Source: CAZCCM01 sp964616165 (lineage in GTDB: Bacteria > Bacillota > Clostridia > TANB77 > CAG-508). Taken from it: a stretch of 64,000 nucleotides of DNA. The stretch spans positions 1 to 64,000 of the forward strand of contig CAZTTS010000003.1 in NCBI GenBank assembly GCA_964616165.1. Direction: 5' to 3'. Shown in pieces: positions 51,987-62,161 of the stretch. The translations under genes and the position numbers were made by a program. The first letter of the stretch is position 1; each line of letters opens with the position of its first letter. The notes beneath the pieces were generated by a model, which was given only the letters and a program-made list of their open reading frames with translations, searched no databases and was not told the DNA's origin.

Positions 51987-52715
51987 TTAATCTTCAAAAT
52001 CTCCAAGTAAATATTGTAATAAAGATAAAATAACTGCACTTGCTGTTTCAGTTCTAAAAATTCTTGGTCCTAAATTAATTAATTTTATTTTTTCATACAA
52101 ATATTTTCTTTCATCATCTGAAAAACCACCTTCAGGTCCTATAACAACTGCTATTGTTTTTATGTTTGCATCACTTAGTAAATTTAATTTAAATTTATCT
52201 TCTGTGCTTTTAGTATCTAAATATAAGCTTAAATCATACTTACTAAAATCAATATTTTGTATTTTGTTTATATATTGAATTTTAGAAATAATATTTCTTT
52301 TTGATTGTTGAGCAGCAGATTTTGCAATCTTATTCCATCTTTCTATTTTCTTGTCTACATCTTTCTTTTGTAGTTTAACTACAGATCTTTCCATCTGTAC
52401 GGCATAAACATTCATAACTCCTAATTCTACAGCTTTTTCAATAATATATTCCATTTTATTTAATTTAGGAATTCCTTGAAAAATATCAATTTGAACATTT
52501 GATTCATTAGAAATTAATTCTTTAATCGGTTTAATTGTTAAAGGTTTTATATTAGTTATTTGAGCTTCATATACCTCTTTTTTAGAATCAACAACTTCCA
52601 GAAATTCTCCTACAGTTTTTCTCATTACAAGAAGTATATGTCTCTTATCTTCTTCATTTTCAATAAGATATTCTTCACCATTTAAATTAATATTATTATT
52701 TAAAAATATTCTCAT
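51987..52715 (-). CDS. rsmE: 16S rRNA (uracil1498-N3)-methyltransferase
   Basis: 242 residues of SPOUT family: N-terminal PUA-like part (MRIFLNNNINLNGEEYLIEN) and the knot with AVVIGPEGGFSDDE, INLGPRIFRTETASAVILSL. It methylates U1498 of 16S rRNA. It starts far from other rRNA enzymes in this window, directly upstream of the 51.9-kb membrane gene. Confidence 0.94.
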   Translation of the reverse strand: MRIFLNNNINLNGEEYLIENEEDKRHILLVMRKTVGEFLEVVDSKKEVYEAQITNIKPLTIKPIKELISNESNVQIDIFQGIPKLNKMEYIIEKAVELGVMNVYAVQMERSVVKLQKKDVDKKIERWNKIAKSAAQQSKRNIISKIQYINKIQNIDFSKYDLSLYLDTKSTEDKFKLNLLSDANIKTIAVVIGPEGGFSDDERKYLYEKIKLINLGPRIFRTETASAVILSLLQYLLGDFED

Positions 52716-52811
52716 AGTATCCCAACTCTTTGTTACTTACTTCTATAATTAAATATATTATTAATTATACTTTAAATCAAGATATACAATGTTTCTATGG
52801 AACAAAATAAA

Positions 52812-52831
52812 AAGAGGATTTAAGTCCTCTT
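52812..52831 (-). terminator. Terminator of the 52858-53772 gene
   Basis: AAGAGGA (52812-52818) pairs with TCCTCTT (52825-52831), followed on the minus strand by TTTTT. Confidence 0.75.
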
Positions 52832-52857
52832 AATACATAATTGTTTTCAATTTTTAA

Positions 52858-53772
52858 TTAATGATTTTGAATATTACCTTCTGGTAAAGCAGGGTAATCT
52901 AAAACCACTCTTATTTTTAATATATATCTTAATGATCTAATAAATTTACTATTTTTAATTTTTTGCCAAAGACTAGGTTGTATTTCAAATCTTGTTTGTT
53001 CAAAAAATGCTTCTTTAGGTAAGTTAACTTCTTCTATTTCTGGCATTTTTTCTATTTTAGGTTTCCCACCACCTCCAGCTTTTGGTGTATCATCATCGTC
53101 ATCTTGCGGGAAACTTGTATTTTTAATAATTTGCTCAATAGGTGTTGGAATAAATTTTAATGCTTCTGCAATTTCAATACCTATATAGCTTAAAGCTTTA
53201 GAGCTATCTTCTATTCTTTCCAAATCAATTTCAACAAAAAGATTTGATTCTAAATTTTGTATACTTGTTTCTATATTGTTCAATGCTTCTTTTTGTTCTT
53301 CTGCTGATCTTTTTGCAGAATTAGCTAAAACAGTTAAAGATTTAGCAACAGGTGCTGAAAACTTACCTGTATATGTTCCAACTTTTTCTACCCATCCCTC
53401 TTCTTTTTCAGTCACTGTAGTTTTTGCTTCAGACAATAGTTGAGCTAATTTTATATTCTCTTCTTTTGAGCGCATTAATTTTTCTAATTTTTTAGTATTT
53501 TCTTCAAATTGTGCTGTAGAATATTCAACCAAATCATATGCTACTCTATACACAGTTGTAGGGAATTCTTTTTTATTAGGATATTCTTTAAAATATGTAG
53601 TTATTGATTCTACCAAATCTTTAAAGTAAGCATCATCTTCTAATTTAATAATAAGTTTTTTACTATGTGGATTAATAAGACTTTTAACCTTATCAATATT
53701 TGATAAGATTTTTTCTTCAGTTATTACCATCCTTACATTAACTATTCCTGGCCTTTTGAAAAAGAAATCCAT
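52858..53772 (-). CDS. Unknown protein, accessory block
   Basis: 304 residues with TAGGAGG before ATG. No known family. A mostly helical N-terminal half (IINPHSKKLIIKLEDDAYFK), a glycine-rich linker (PKAGGGGKPKIEK) after an Asp run (about 226-230), and a C-terminal amphipathic tail (WQKIKNSKFIRSLRYILKIR). No membrane segment or signal. It ends the minus-strand accessory block of 52.8-59.5 kb. Confidence 0.6.
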   Translation of the reverse strand: MDFFFKRPGIVNVRMVITEEKILSNIDKVKSLINPHSKKLIIKLEDDAYFKDLVESITTYFKEYPNKKEFPTTVYRVAYDLVEYSTAQFEENTKKLEKLMRSKEENIKLAQLLSEAKTTVTEKEEGWVEKVGTYTGKFSAPVAKSLTVLANSAKRSAEEQKEALNNIETSIQNLESNLFVEIDLERIEDSSKALSYIGIEIAEALKFIPTPIEQIIKNTSFPQDDDDDTPKAGGGGKPKIEKMPEIEEVNLPKEAFFEQTRFEIQPSLWQKIKNSKFIRSLRYILKIRVVLDYPALPEGNIQNH

Positions 53773-53988
53773 CTATTCCTCCTAAAAGATTTAGATACTT
53801 TTATTATATGAATTTTTGTCTTATTTTTCAAGTTTTTTTAAGCTTTTAAATGTTTCATTTCTGTTACATTTCTTATTTCCCTAAGCTTTATAACTTTTGA
53901 TTTAGTTTTCTCTTCTTTTTTACATATAAATCATAAATCTTAATTTATATAAGCAAACAATTTAATAATCAATTTAAGCAAAACAAAA

Positions 53989-54009
53989 AAGACATTTGAA
54001 ATGTCTTTG
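53989..54009 (-). terminator. Terminator of the 54045-54257 gene
   Basis: AAAGACATT (53989-53997), loop TGA, AATGTCTTT (54001-54009), then a T-run on the minus strand. Confidence 0.8.
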
Positions 54010-54044
54010 TTTTATTTTTCCCGATAGTAATAATTAAGTTTAAA

Positions 54045-54257
54045 TTATAGTTCCCTACCATCTGTAGTTTCTTTTGTGTTAGTTTTTCTGCTTTTACTTT
54101 GTGCATCAACATGCCCTTGCATTTTAGCAAGTACTTCTTCTATGCTTAAAGGTTTTTCTCCCTTAGCTTTTTTAGCCAATAAATATTGGTCTATAGCATA
54201 TTCTACATCTGAATGTTTAATTTTTTTAATTGCTTGATTGTCCTTACGATTTCTCAT
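54045..54257 (-). CDS. Small unknown helical protein
   Basis: 70 residues, charged and helical (IKHSDVEYAIDQYLLAKKAK, then SIEEVLAKMQGHVDAQ), no membrane segment. AAAGGAG precedes the ATG. It sits alone between two terminator-bounded genes of the accessory block. Function unknown. Confidence 0.55.
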   Translation of the reverse strand: MRNRKDNQAIKKIKHSDVEYAIDQYLLAKKAKGEKPLSIEEVLAKMQGHVDAQSKSRKTNTKETTDGREL

Positions 54258-54386
54258 TTAAAAACTCCTTTAAAAAACATCTATTTTATAGTATAACCGA
54301 TTTGTTACTAAAAAGCAACATTTAAAATGCTTTTTCTATAAATATTTTTTAATTAAATAAGGGTTTATTTTTAACTTTCTATCGCT

Positions 54387-56858
54387 TTATTCTCTTTCTT
54401 GATCATTTTGTTTTTCTACATCAAGTGATTTATTTATTTCTTGTTTTACTTCTTGAATGAAATCCATTCTATCTTCTATGCTAGTTTCTTCAAGCATTTT
54501 AGCTGTTTCTTTTTTCATAGAATAGTCTCCACGTTTAAATGTAGGCTTTGTTGCTTTTATTTTATCGAATACTGCATGGTCTTTAACAGAATCCCATCTC
54601 CTTCTATATATTTGTTTTTCATCTTCATCTTCAAAAAGTATATTTAAAAGAACTTCCGTTTTTTCAGCCTCACTCAAATTTTTATCTTTTATTGTTTCAA
54701 ATTCTTCTTCTTTATATTTTGGATCTAAAGAAATTTCCCTTGAAACTTTTAATAAAGAAGCAAAAAGATATATATTTTCTTTAATAATATTAGGCTTTAA
54801 AGTACCATTTGGCATTCTAAACTCTATTGTGTTTAATCCACCTTCACACAAATTAATTACATTTACTCCTCTATCTCTTGTTAACTGTAAATCTTCCATT
54901 AAAAAATCATATTCTTCTTGAGTTTTAATATTTATTTCTCCAGTTTTAAATATATTTGAAAACACATGATTACTTTTATCAGCATATCTTGAAATTCTTT
55001 CTCTTGGGACTTCACCCTCTTCATTCGACATTTTATAGAAAATTTCTTCACATTCATTATATATTGTAAAAAATGCTTCCCAAACTTTCAAATCTTTTCC
55101 TAAAAAGTCAGCACCAAAATGAATATGACCACCACATCTTTGACTTGTAGTTAAGTCCAAAGATTGCATAATTTGACACATCATATCTATTTTTTGCATA
55201 TCTTCTTTTGTGTTTCGTAAAATAGGACTTATAACTTCTACTCCGTCTCTTAAAGATGTATCTGGTACAGTCTTCCATTCATTAAATACTTTTCCTATAA
55301 ACAATAAACCTCGAGCATTAGCTCCTTCTGCTTCTAGCTCTATCCCAATTGTTATATCCGAAGGTAGTTTTAAAGCTTTGGTTTGTATATTATTTGGAAA
55401 TATACCACTATTTTCTAATTTCTTTTTATCTTTTAAAGTGCATAAAAGTAATATTTGATCCGCCTTATTATTTTTTAAATTTAAATTGCTTACATAATCT
55501 AATTTAAGCTCATCATTTTTAATAGACTTCATTATATTTATTTTGTGTTCTAATTTTAAATCAATTTCAAGATTATATAGAGCAGCAATTTTCAATTCAT
55601 CACTTTTAAACAATTCAATTATTTTACTATTTTCTGAAGCTTCAAAGTTCATCTCAGGATTAGTTAAGATGTTCATAATAAGTTTTTCACTATCAAATGA
55701 TTCTATTATATTCCTTTTTTCATATTTATCTAGATATTCTTGAAATTCAATTACTAAATCTAATTTTTTCTCTTCATCAGACAAAGACTTTATTATAGTT
55801 TCTTTCTCTACTGAGCCTAAAATAGTGCTTAACTCTCTTAAGTGACCTATTTTAAGATCATCATCTTCTAAAAGGCTTATTATAGTTCCTTTATCTTTGT
55901 CAAGTATTTCATCTTTATAAGCATCCATGAAGTCAATTTTAAATTGATCTTCATTAAAAGAACTAATTATCTCTAATTTATTATATGAAGTTAAATCACT
56001 TTCATACTTTTTAAAATATTCTGACTTTAATTTATCATCACTAATTGATCTTATTATCTCGCTTTTAGCATCTCCATCAAAAATTTCTTTATCTTTTTCT
56101 AGATATTGTATTTTCAACTGATCATCTAAAAATGTCCCTATTATAAAAGCTTTACCTAATGAATCAAAATTTGGTCTTGTTTTTTGTAAATATTTTATTT
56201 TAAGTCTGTCACTTTTTACAGACTGAACTATACTAATTTCATCAAAGAAATTTATTTTCATTTCTCTGTTTTTTACTATTTTTAATTTTAATTTATCATC
56301 TTGCAAAGATTTAACTATTAATGCTATATTTTCGCTTCTAAATTTATTTTTAAAACTTGCTAAACTCTTTAGTTTGGCCTTATCATCTGAAAAAGATGAT
56401 ATTATTTGTGCTATTTGAAATAAGTCTAGATTAGCTGTGTTTTTGTCTAAATTATAAAATTCGAATTCTCCATTGATAAGCGATTGTATTATCTTTGTTT
56501 TGTGAAATTTATCTAAATCCTTTTTAAATTTTTCTATATAATGTATTTTTAATGAATTTTCTTTTAACGATTCTATTATATTAGCAATTTCATCACTATC
56601 AAAAATACCAATAAACTTTTCTAAAAATTTTTCTTTTAATTCATCTTTCTGTAATGAAGATATAATCATTTCTTTTTGCTGAGAATTAAAAAACAGATTG
56701 GAATTTTCTAAAAAACCAATCTTTAAATCATCATCTTGCAATGATGATACAATTCTTGCCTTGTCATATGTGTATAATACAATTTCTGAATCATTTAAGT
56801 ATTTTAACTTTTCTTTATCACTTAATTCTATTATTCGCTTTAGCTCAGCAAATGTCAC
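54387..56858 (-). CDS. Amidoligase fused to a 29-residue repeat solenoid
   Basis: 823 residues from GTG 56858 behind AAGGAGAAAAGG. Residues 36-441 are 14 consecutive repeats of exactly 29 residues without a single insertion or deletion, consensus I-I-x-S-L-x-D-D-x-L-K-I-x-Y-L, plus one shorter copy (442-468): an alpha-solenoid. The C-terminal part (about 502-740) carries GIELEAE, DTSLRDGVEVISPIL, RCGGHIHFG (574-582) and IEFRMPNGTL (678-687), the blocks of the Amidoligase_2 group (COOH-NH2 ligases of the glutamine-synthetase fold). The solenoid could bind a target protein to be modified; that is inference. Confidence 0.8.
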   Translation of the reverse strand: MTFAELKRIIELSDKEKLKYLNDSEIVLYTYDKARIVSSLQDDDLKIGFLENSNLFFNSQQKEMIISSLQKDELKEKFLEKFIGIFDSDEIANIIESLKENSLKIHYIEKFKKDLDKFHKTKIIQSLINGEFEFYNLDKNTANLDLFQIAQIISSFSDDKAKLKSLASFKNKFRSENIALIVKSLQDDKLKLKIVKNREMKINFFDEISIVQSVKSDRLKIKYLQKTRPNFDSLGKAFIIGTFLDDQLKIQYLEKDKEIFDGDAKSEIIRSISDDKLKSEYFKKYESDLTSYNKLEIISSFNEDQFKIDFMDAYKDEILDKDKGTIISLLEDDDLKIGHLRELSTILGSVEKETIIKSLSDEEKKLDLVIEFQEYLDKYEKRNIIESFDSEKLIMNILTNPEMNFEASENSKIIELFKSDELKIAALYNLEIDLKLEHKINIMKSIKNDELKLDYVSNLNLKNNKADQILLLCTLKDKKKLENSGIFPNNIQTKALKLPSDITIGIELEAEGANARGLLFIGKVFNEWKTVPDTSLRDGVEVISPILRNTKEDMQKIDMMCQIMQSLDLTTSQRCGGHIHFGADFLGKDLKVWEAFFTIYNECEEIFYKMSNEEGEVPRERISRYADKSNHVFSNIFKTGEINIKTQEEYDFLMEDLQLTRDRGVNVINLCEGGLNTIEFRMPNGTLKPNIIKENIYLFASLLKVSREISLDPKYKEEEFETIKDKNLSEAEKTEVLLNILFEDEDEKQIYRRRWDSVKDHAVFDKIKATKPTFKRGDYSMKKETAKMLEETSIEDRMDFIQEVKQEINKSLDVEKQNDQERE

Positions 56859-56873
56859 CCTTTTCTCCTTATA

Positions 56874-57332
56874 TTAATCAATTATTTTATTATTTTTAAG
56901 ATAATCTTTTAATAATTTATCAGCAAAATGATTAATCAAAATATAATTACTCTTGATTTCATTTATTTTTATATTATTAGCAAAAATATTTGCTCCTACT
57001 TTTTCTAGTATTTGTATTTGATTTATTTTACATAATGAAAGAAAATATACAATCTCATCATCTATAAACAAGCTATTTACTATACTATAAGTTCTTTGAT
57101 TTTCAAATATATTTTCACTCTTAATAATTCCTCTTCTTGAGTCAATAAGCAAATATTTGTTTTCTATAGAAAATGGAAGCAAGGAAGTATATCTTTTTGT
57201 GAATTTCTCTATTTCGCTTAAATTTAAATAATCTTGTCCCAATACTAATATTATTAAGTCCTCTAATTCATCCAACTGATAAATCTTTTTGTTTAAATTA
57301 ATTATTAAATTCTTTTCTTTAAATTTACTCAT
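56874..57332 (-). CDS. Unknown protein, accessory block
   Basis: 152 residues, alternating strands and helices (NLIINLNKKIYQLDELEDLI; ENKYLLIDSRRGIIKSENIF), no known family or membrane segment. It overlaps the preceding gene by 8 bases and is followed at 15 bases by the solenoid-amidoligase, so these are likely cotranscribed. Confidence 0.58.
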   Translation of the reverse strand: MSKFKEKNLIINLNKKIYQLDELEDLIILVLGQDYLNLSEIEKFTKRYTSLLPFSIENKYLLIDSRRGIIKSENIFENQRTYSIVNSLFIDDEIVYFLSLCKINQIQILEKVGANIFANNIKINEIKSNYILINHFADKLLKDYLKNNKIID

Positions 57333-57792
57333 TATTATTTCCTAATTTAAAAAAACTTTTTATTTTATTCAAGATTTTTTCAAACAAGCTCTCTTTTATC
57401 ATTAAACTTTTATAGCTTCCTTCATCCTCAGTTTCTTCTTGAGCTATATTTTGTATCTTTTGTGCATTTTTAAACAAGTTTTCATAATTATATTTGTTTT
57501 TTGAAAGATTTTCTATTTTTTCTAATTCTTCTTTTTCATTTAAAAGTATTTGTTCTCTTTCTTCTTCTGAAGACCAATAATCTCTATACATTATTGATAG
57601 TATAACTTTTGTTTCATATAATAATTTTTGTTCTTCTAAGCTTTTTTGAGGATCGATTTTCGAAATATATTTTGACTTATTTTCTATTATAAAAGTTTTA
57701 AAACTTTCAGGTATTTTATCTAAAGATTCTTGGTCAGCAAAGCCCAGTATTATATCAACTTCCGCAAGTCCATCTCTATATTTAGCTTTCAA
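57325..57792 (-). CDS. Unknown protein with a widespread clostridial domain
   Basis: 155 residues from TTG 57792, eight bases after GGAGG; a TTG two codons upstream is closer than usual to that site. Residues 1-90 follow a pattern I have met in many clostridial proteins: an AEVDIILGF helix, KIPESFKTFIIENKSKYI, SKIDPQKSLEEQKLLYETKV and LSIMYRDYWSSEEEREQ. No name or function is known to me. The C-terminal half is charged helix. First of the three genes ending in the amidoligase. Confidence 0.6.
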   Translation of the reverse strand: MKAKYRDGLAEVDIILGFADQESLDKIPESFKTFIIENKSKYISKIDPQKSLEEQKLLYETKVILSIMYRDYWSSEEEREQILLNEKEELEKIENLSKNKYNYENLFKNAQKIQNIAQEETEDEGSYKSLMIKESLFEKILNKIKSFFKLGNNNE

Positions 57793-57857
57793 AAACAATC
57801 CCTCCTCTTACATATCTCTATCCTAATTATTACTTTTGTACAAGCCTTTTTATTTAC

Positions 57858-59510
57858 CTAAAAGTTTTCTTCATCATATTTATAGAATTTATCACCAAAA
57901 TTTATATATTGTATGCTTTTCAAATCATCTCTTAATACTTCTATATCTTCTTTATTATTTTTATTCCCTTCAAATTTATAATAAATATTATGAATATGAT
58001 CTGTTTGAGAAAGTATCATATGCCCTTTACGAGTCACTACCATGTATTGTATTTCAACATAATTATACTCATTAAAAGATAATTCTTCGGGTATATTTGC
58101 TAATAAATAAATTCCTGCAGATATTAAGTTTGTATTAACAATATCAAATTCTTCATTAAATATCTTTCTAAATGATTTATCAGTAATAATCCATTTGTCT
58201 GCCATAGTTCTAATTAAATATCTATCACCATCTACAATAACATCTTTAAAAATAGGAGATAAAACTTTAGAATTATAATCTATAAAATAAGCTGTATTTT
58301 TACTATGATTTTTTATCAATATCCTATCTTCTTCTACATCCATAATTTGTGCATTTCCAGTTATTGTGATTTTTTCTCCATCTTCCATAAACCAACCCTG
58401 CTCATTCCTGTCTCTATCATAAAAAGGAATGGTGTTGTTCCTAAATGTATATAAATAATCTTCATCATATATTAAATTACTTGTTTCTAATTTCATTTCA
58501 GCATATGGAGCGTTTCTATTTCTAATAATATATTTAGTAGGATTGCCTACTTCAGATTCATAAATTAATATATCTTTTTTATCATTAAGTTGATATTTAT
58601 ATGTATAATCTTGATTTTTTTCTTTAGGACTAACTTTTTTTGCTATTATATTTGTTGTGTTTTTTGAAATTTCAGTTACTATCTCTTTTTCTTTAAACAC
58701 ATCTTTTAAAATTGTTTCAAATTCTTGAATTTTTTGCACATAGTCATATGTTTCAAACTCTGATACATATGACATTACTAGTCTTTCATTTTTTAATATA
58801 ACTTCTGTAATCCCATCTTTAGAAACTGCAGCAATTAAAAATTCTTTATTATATGCTTTTACTCTATAAAAAGGTGTAGCAAAGTCATATTCAAAGGGTA
58901 TTGTAGTTTTGCCAGTATTATCAATATATCCATACACCTTACGACCTTCTTTTTTAATATTTAAATTAATATATGGTGAATCATCTTCAATTGGCACTAT
59001 ATATTCAAAAAACTTTTCATCATAATTTGTAATTCCTATATTTCTTTCCATTTCTTTTTGGAATATATTAGCAATTGGTTTTAAGAAAAAAGTTGAAATA
59101 ATAAAGCTTAACAATATTACTATTAAAATCAAAAAAACAGAAAATAGAAAATACGAATCAATTGAAACATAGTTTTTCTTGAAAGTAAAATATATAATTA
59201 AAAGACCTGAAATCAATGCTATAGCAGCAAAAAAAGGCGATGGTATAATAAGATATAGGATAATTAAAGGAAATAATAAATAAGAATTTCTAAGCCCATT
59301 TTCCTTTTTATTTGCAATTGCAAAAACAATAGAAACTATAAATAGAAATTCAATAAAAACATATTGACTAATTTTTATTATATTTACAACTATGTTTTCA
59401 TATCTATTAAAGTCTTTAAAACTATCAATATTAATAGGCAATATAATCAAATATATTGCCAATAATATAATAGTTATTCCTATTGTTGTGTTTACTTTCT
59501 TCCCACTCAT
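57858..59510 (-). CDS. Membrane protein with WG-like repeats
   Basis: 550 residues: about four to five membrane helices in residues 1-160, then a large outer domain with GYIDNTGKTTIPFEYDFATP, the classical WG repeat, and further repeats of similar shape (KVLSPIFKDVIVDGDRYLIR) that suggest a beta-propeller-like or repeat domain. AAGGATTATAA precedes ATG. Function unknown; upstream of the accessory unit. Confidence 0.7.
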   Translation of the reverse strand: MSGKKVNTTIGITIILLAIYLIILPINIDSFKDFNRYENIVVNIIKISQYVFIEFLFIVSIVFAIANKKENGLRNSYLLFPLIILYLIIPSPFFAAIALISGLLIIYFTFKKNYVSIDSYFLFSVFLILIVILLSFIISTFFLKPIANIFQKEMERNIGITNYDEKFFEYIVPIEDDSPYINLNIKKEGRKVYGYIDNTGKTTIPFEYDFATPFYRVKAYNKEFLIAAVSKDGITEVILKNERLVMSYVSEFETYDYVQKIQEFETILKDVFKEKEIVTEISKNTTNIIAKKVSPKEKNQDYTYKYQLNDKKDILIYESEVGNPTKYIIRNRNAPYAEMKLETSNLIYDEDYLYTFRNNTIPFYDRDRNEQGWFMEDGEKITITGNAQIMDVEEDRILIKNHSKNTAYFIDYNSKVLSPIFKDVIVDGDRYLIRTMADKWIITDKSFRKIFNEEFDIVNTNLISAGIYLLANIPEELSFNEYNYVEIQYMVVTRKGHMILSQTDHIHNIYYKFEGNKNNKEDIEVLRDDLKSIQYINFGDKFYKYDEENF

Positions 59511-59546
59511 TTATAATCCTTCAATAAGCATTAAAACTGATTATCT

Positions 59547-62105
59547 TTATTTTTTTAACCATTTGTATAAGTCCATATTAGCTGGATCTAATAACATCTT
59601 ATGTTTTGGTACAACTCTAAAAGTATATGCAAAATTGCCTCCCTCGCCAAGAACAATATCTCCTTCATAAATAAACCAACCTGTATCTTCACCTGTCTTT
59701 TTAAGACTTACTATTTTCTCTAAATCTAAATCATTTTGTTCGTTCATTTTTATTATATAGGCTTGAACTTCAGCGTTTTGAGAATCAACTCTACCAAAAT
59801 TTACTTTAACACTTACTTTATGTTCATTACCTGCATCTAATGTTATTTTGTTAATATTATTATTTTGTTGTATTTTAATTTTATCCCATTCTTTATATGA
59901 TTTTTTCTTCCAATCAATATATTTAAAAATATTTTCTAAATTTGTAAATTCATTATTGTGAAGATTGATTAAAGGCATATATATTATATCTAAATAATCA
60001 ATGATCATTCTTGAAGTAGAATATTCTGGTCCAATAGATTGAATAGAATTTTTCATTATTTTCATCCATTCAACAGGCACATCTTTTTCATCTCTATCAT
60101 AGAACTTTGGTATAATTTCTGATTCTAAAATATGATATATACTCTTGCTGTCAGCTAAGTCATGTTCTTCTTGAATTTCATAATGTTTTGTTGAACCAAT
60201 AAGCCAACCATTTTTACCATTATATCCTTCTTCCCACCATCCATCTGATACTGAAAAATTAGGAATTCCATTTAATGCCGTTTTTTCTCCACTAGTTCCG
60301 CTTGCTTCCATTGGTCTTCTTGGATTATTTAACCAAACATCAACACCTGAAATTAAATATCTTGAAACAGCTATATTGTAATTTTCTAGAAGGAAAATCT
60401 TTCCTTTAAATTGAGGCATTAAAGACATTTCATGAATATATTTAATAACTTCTTGCCCAGCCATATCAGCAGGATGTGCTTTACCTGCAAAAACAATTTG
60501 AACTGGTCTTTTTTCATCATTTAATATTTGAGTTAATCTTTCAACATCCTTAAAAATTAATGCTGCTCTTTTATATGTGGCAAATCTTCTTGCAAAACCT
60601 ATTGTCAAAACATTTGGATCTAAAAATTTCAATATTTCACTTACTTCATTATAGCTAAATCCACCAGAAATAAATCTATTTTTAACATTTCTTCTAATCT
60701 CATTTTGCATACTTTGTTTTCTTTTTTTGTGAATACTCCAAATTCTTTCATCTGGAATATTTTGAATATTAGTCCACACATCGTGATCATGTACTCTTTC
60801 TTGCCAATATGGAGGGAAATATTCATTAAATAATGTTTTAAATTTTGCAGATAACCATGTACAAGTGTGAATTCCATTTGTTACATAAGTTATTGCAGAC
60901 TCATCATCAAATGTATTAGGCCATACTTCAGAAAATATTTCTCTAGAAACTTTTCCATGTAATTTACTAACTCCATTCTTTTTACCCGCAAATTTTAAGG
61001 CTAAAACTGCCATATTAAATCTTTTTTTAATTGTATCATTCGGAGTCATACCCATTGCTAAAAACTCTTCTTCAGTTAAACCAATTTCTTTCCATTTATT
61101 AACTAAATATTTTGATACAAGTTCGACATCAAAAATATCATTTCCTGCAGGTACTGGAGTATGAGTAGTAAAAGCTAGCATTGAAAACGCTATTTCTCTA
61201 GCAATATCATATGAAACTTCTTTTTCCTTCATTATATTTTTAATTAATTCTATAACCAAAAAGCTTGAATGGCCTTCATTCATATGATAAAGTTTTGGTT
61301 CAATTCCTAATGCTTTAAGTGCTCTTACACCACCTATTCCCAAAACAATTTCTTGAGCTATTCTTGTATCTTGCCCACCACCATATAGTTTTTTAGTTAA
61401 ACCTTGATATTCTTTAGGATTTTCATTTAAATCAGTATCTAATAAATATAGCTTTAGTCTCCCAACTGCTATTTCCCAAACTTTAACTAAAACTTTTTTA
61501 CCTTCTATTTCAACATTTACAATAATATCTTCATTGTTTTTATCTTTAACAGGATATATTGGCATATTATGAATTTCTATTTCTTGATACTCAGATACCT
61601 GTTCTCCCTTAATTGTTATCTTTTGATTAAAGTAACCTTCTTTATATAATAAGCCAATTCCAACTAAAGGTAGTCCCAAATCACTAGCTGATTTTAAATG
61701 ATCACCAGATAATATGCCTAGTCCTCCAGAATATATTGGAATAGTTTCATCTAAACCATATTCTGCCGAAAAATATGCAATTACATCATTCTTATTATTT
61801 GGATACTTCTTAGAAAAGTATGTGTTCTTTGAATTAATATATGAGTCATAATGATCCACAACTTCATTATATTTTTTAAGAAAATCTTCATTTAGTGCAG
61901 CTTCTTCTAATTTCTCTTGCGGAACATTTTTTAAGAATTTTACAGGATTTTTTTCACAAGCATTCCAAACATCCTTGTCTATTTCTCTTAAAGCTTGTAA
62001 AAACTCAATATTCCAGCTCCACCATAAATTATTTGAAATTTCTTCTAATCTTCTTATTTTTTCAGGTAATTTAGGCCTAATAGTAATTGTATTAAAAATG
62101 TACAT
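59547..62105 (-). CDS. glgP: Alpha-glucan phosphorylase (GT35)
   Basis: 852 residues. The N-terminal part (RRLEEISNNLWWSWNIEFLQ, then AYFSAEYGLDETIPIYSGGL) marks the TIGR02094-type alpha-glucan phosphorylases. The C-terminal MEASGTSGEKTALNG includes the pyridoxal-phosphate-binding region. It releases glucose-1-phosphate from glycogen-like glucans. A longer C-terminal tail of about 110 residues (KVSVKVNFGRVDSQNAEVQA) is extra to classical phosphorylases. Good AGGAG ribosome site. Confidence 0.92.
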   Translation of the reverse strand: MYIFNTITIRPKLPEKIRRLEEISNNLWWSWNIEFLQALREIDKDVWNACEKNPVKFLKNVPQEKLEEAALNEDFLKKYNEVVDHYDSYINSKNTYFSKKYPNNKNDVIAYFSAEYGLDETIPIYSGGLGILSGDHLKSASDLGLPLVGIGLLYKEGYFNQKITIKGEQVSEYQEIEIHNMPIYPVKDKNNEDIIVNVEIEGKKVLVKVWEIAVGRLKLYLLDTDLNENPKEYQGLTKKLYGGGQDTRIAQEIVLGIGGVRALKALGIEPKLYHMNEGHSSFLVIELIKNIMKEKEVSYDIAREIAFSMLAFTTHTPVPAGNDIFDVELVSKYLVNKWKEIGLTEEEFLAMGMTPNDTIKKRFNMAVLALKFAGKKNGVSKLHGKVSREIFSEVWPNTFDDESAITYVTNGIHTCTWLSAKFKTLFNEYFPPYWQERVHDHDVWTNIQNIPDERIWSIHKKRKQSMQNEIRRNVKNRFISGGFSYNEVSEILKFLDPNVLTIGFARRFATYKRAALIFKDVERLTQILNDEKRPVQIVFAGKAHPADMAGQEVIKYIHEMSLMPQFKGKIFLLENYNIAVSRYLISGVDVWLNNPRRPMEASGTSGEKTALNGIPNFSVSDGWWEEGYNGKNGWLIGSTKHYEIQEEHDLADSKSIYHILESEIIPKFYDRDEKDVPVEWMKIMKNSIQSIGPEYSTSRMIIDYLDIIYMPLINLHNNEFTNLENIFKYIDWKKKSYKEWDKIKIQQNNNINKITLDAGNEHKVSVKVNFGRVDSQNAEVQAYIIKMNEQNDLDLEKIVSLKKTGEDTGWFIYEGDIVLGEGGNFAYTFRVVPKHKMLLDPANMDLYKWLKK

Positions 62106-62161
62106 TTTAATCTCCTTCTTTAGTGTTTTATTTATATCTTTTGTTCTTTTTTTATTATTAA

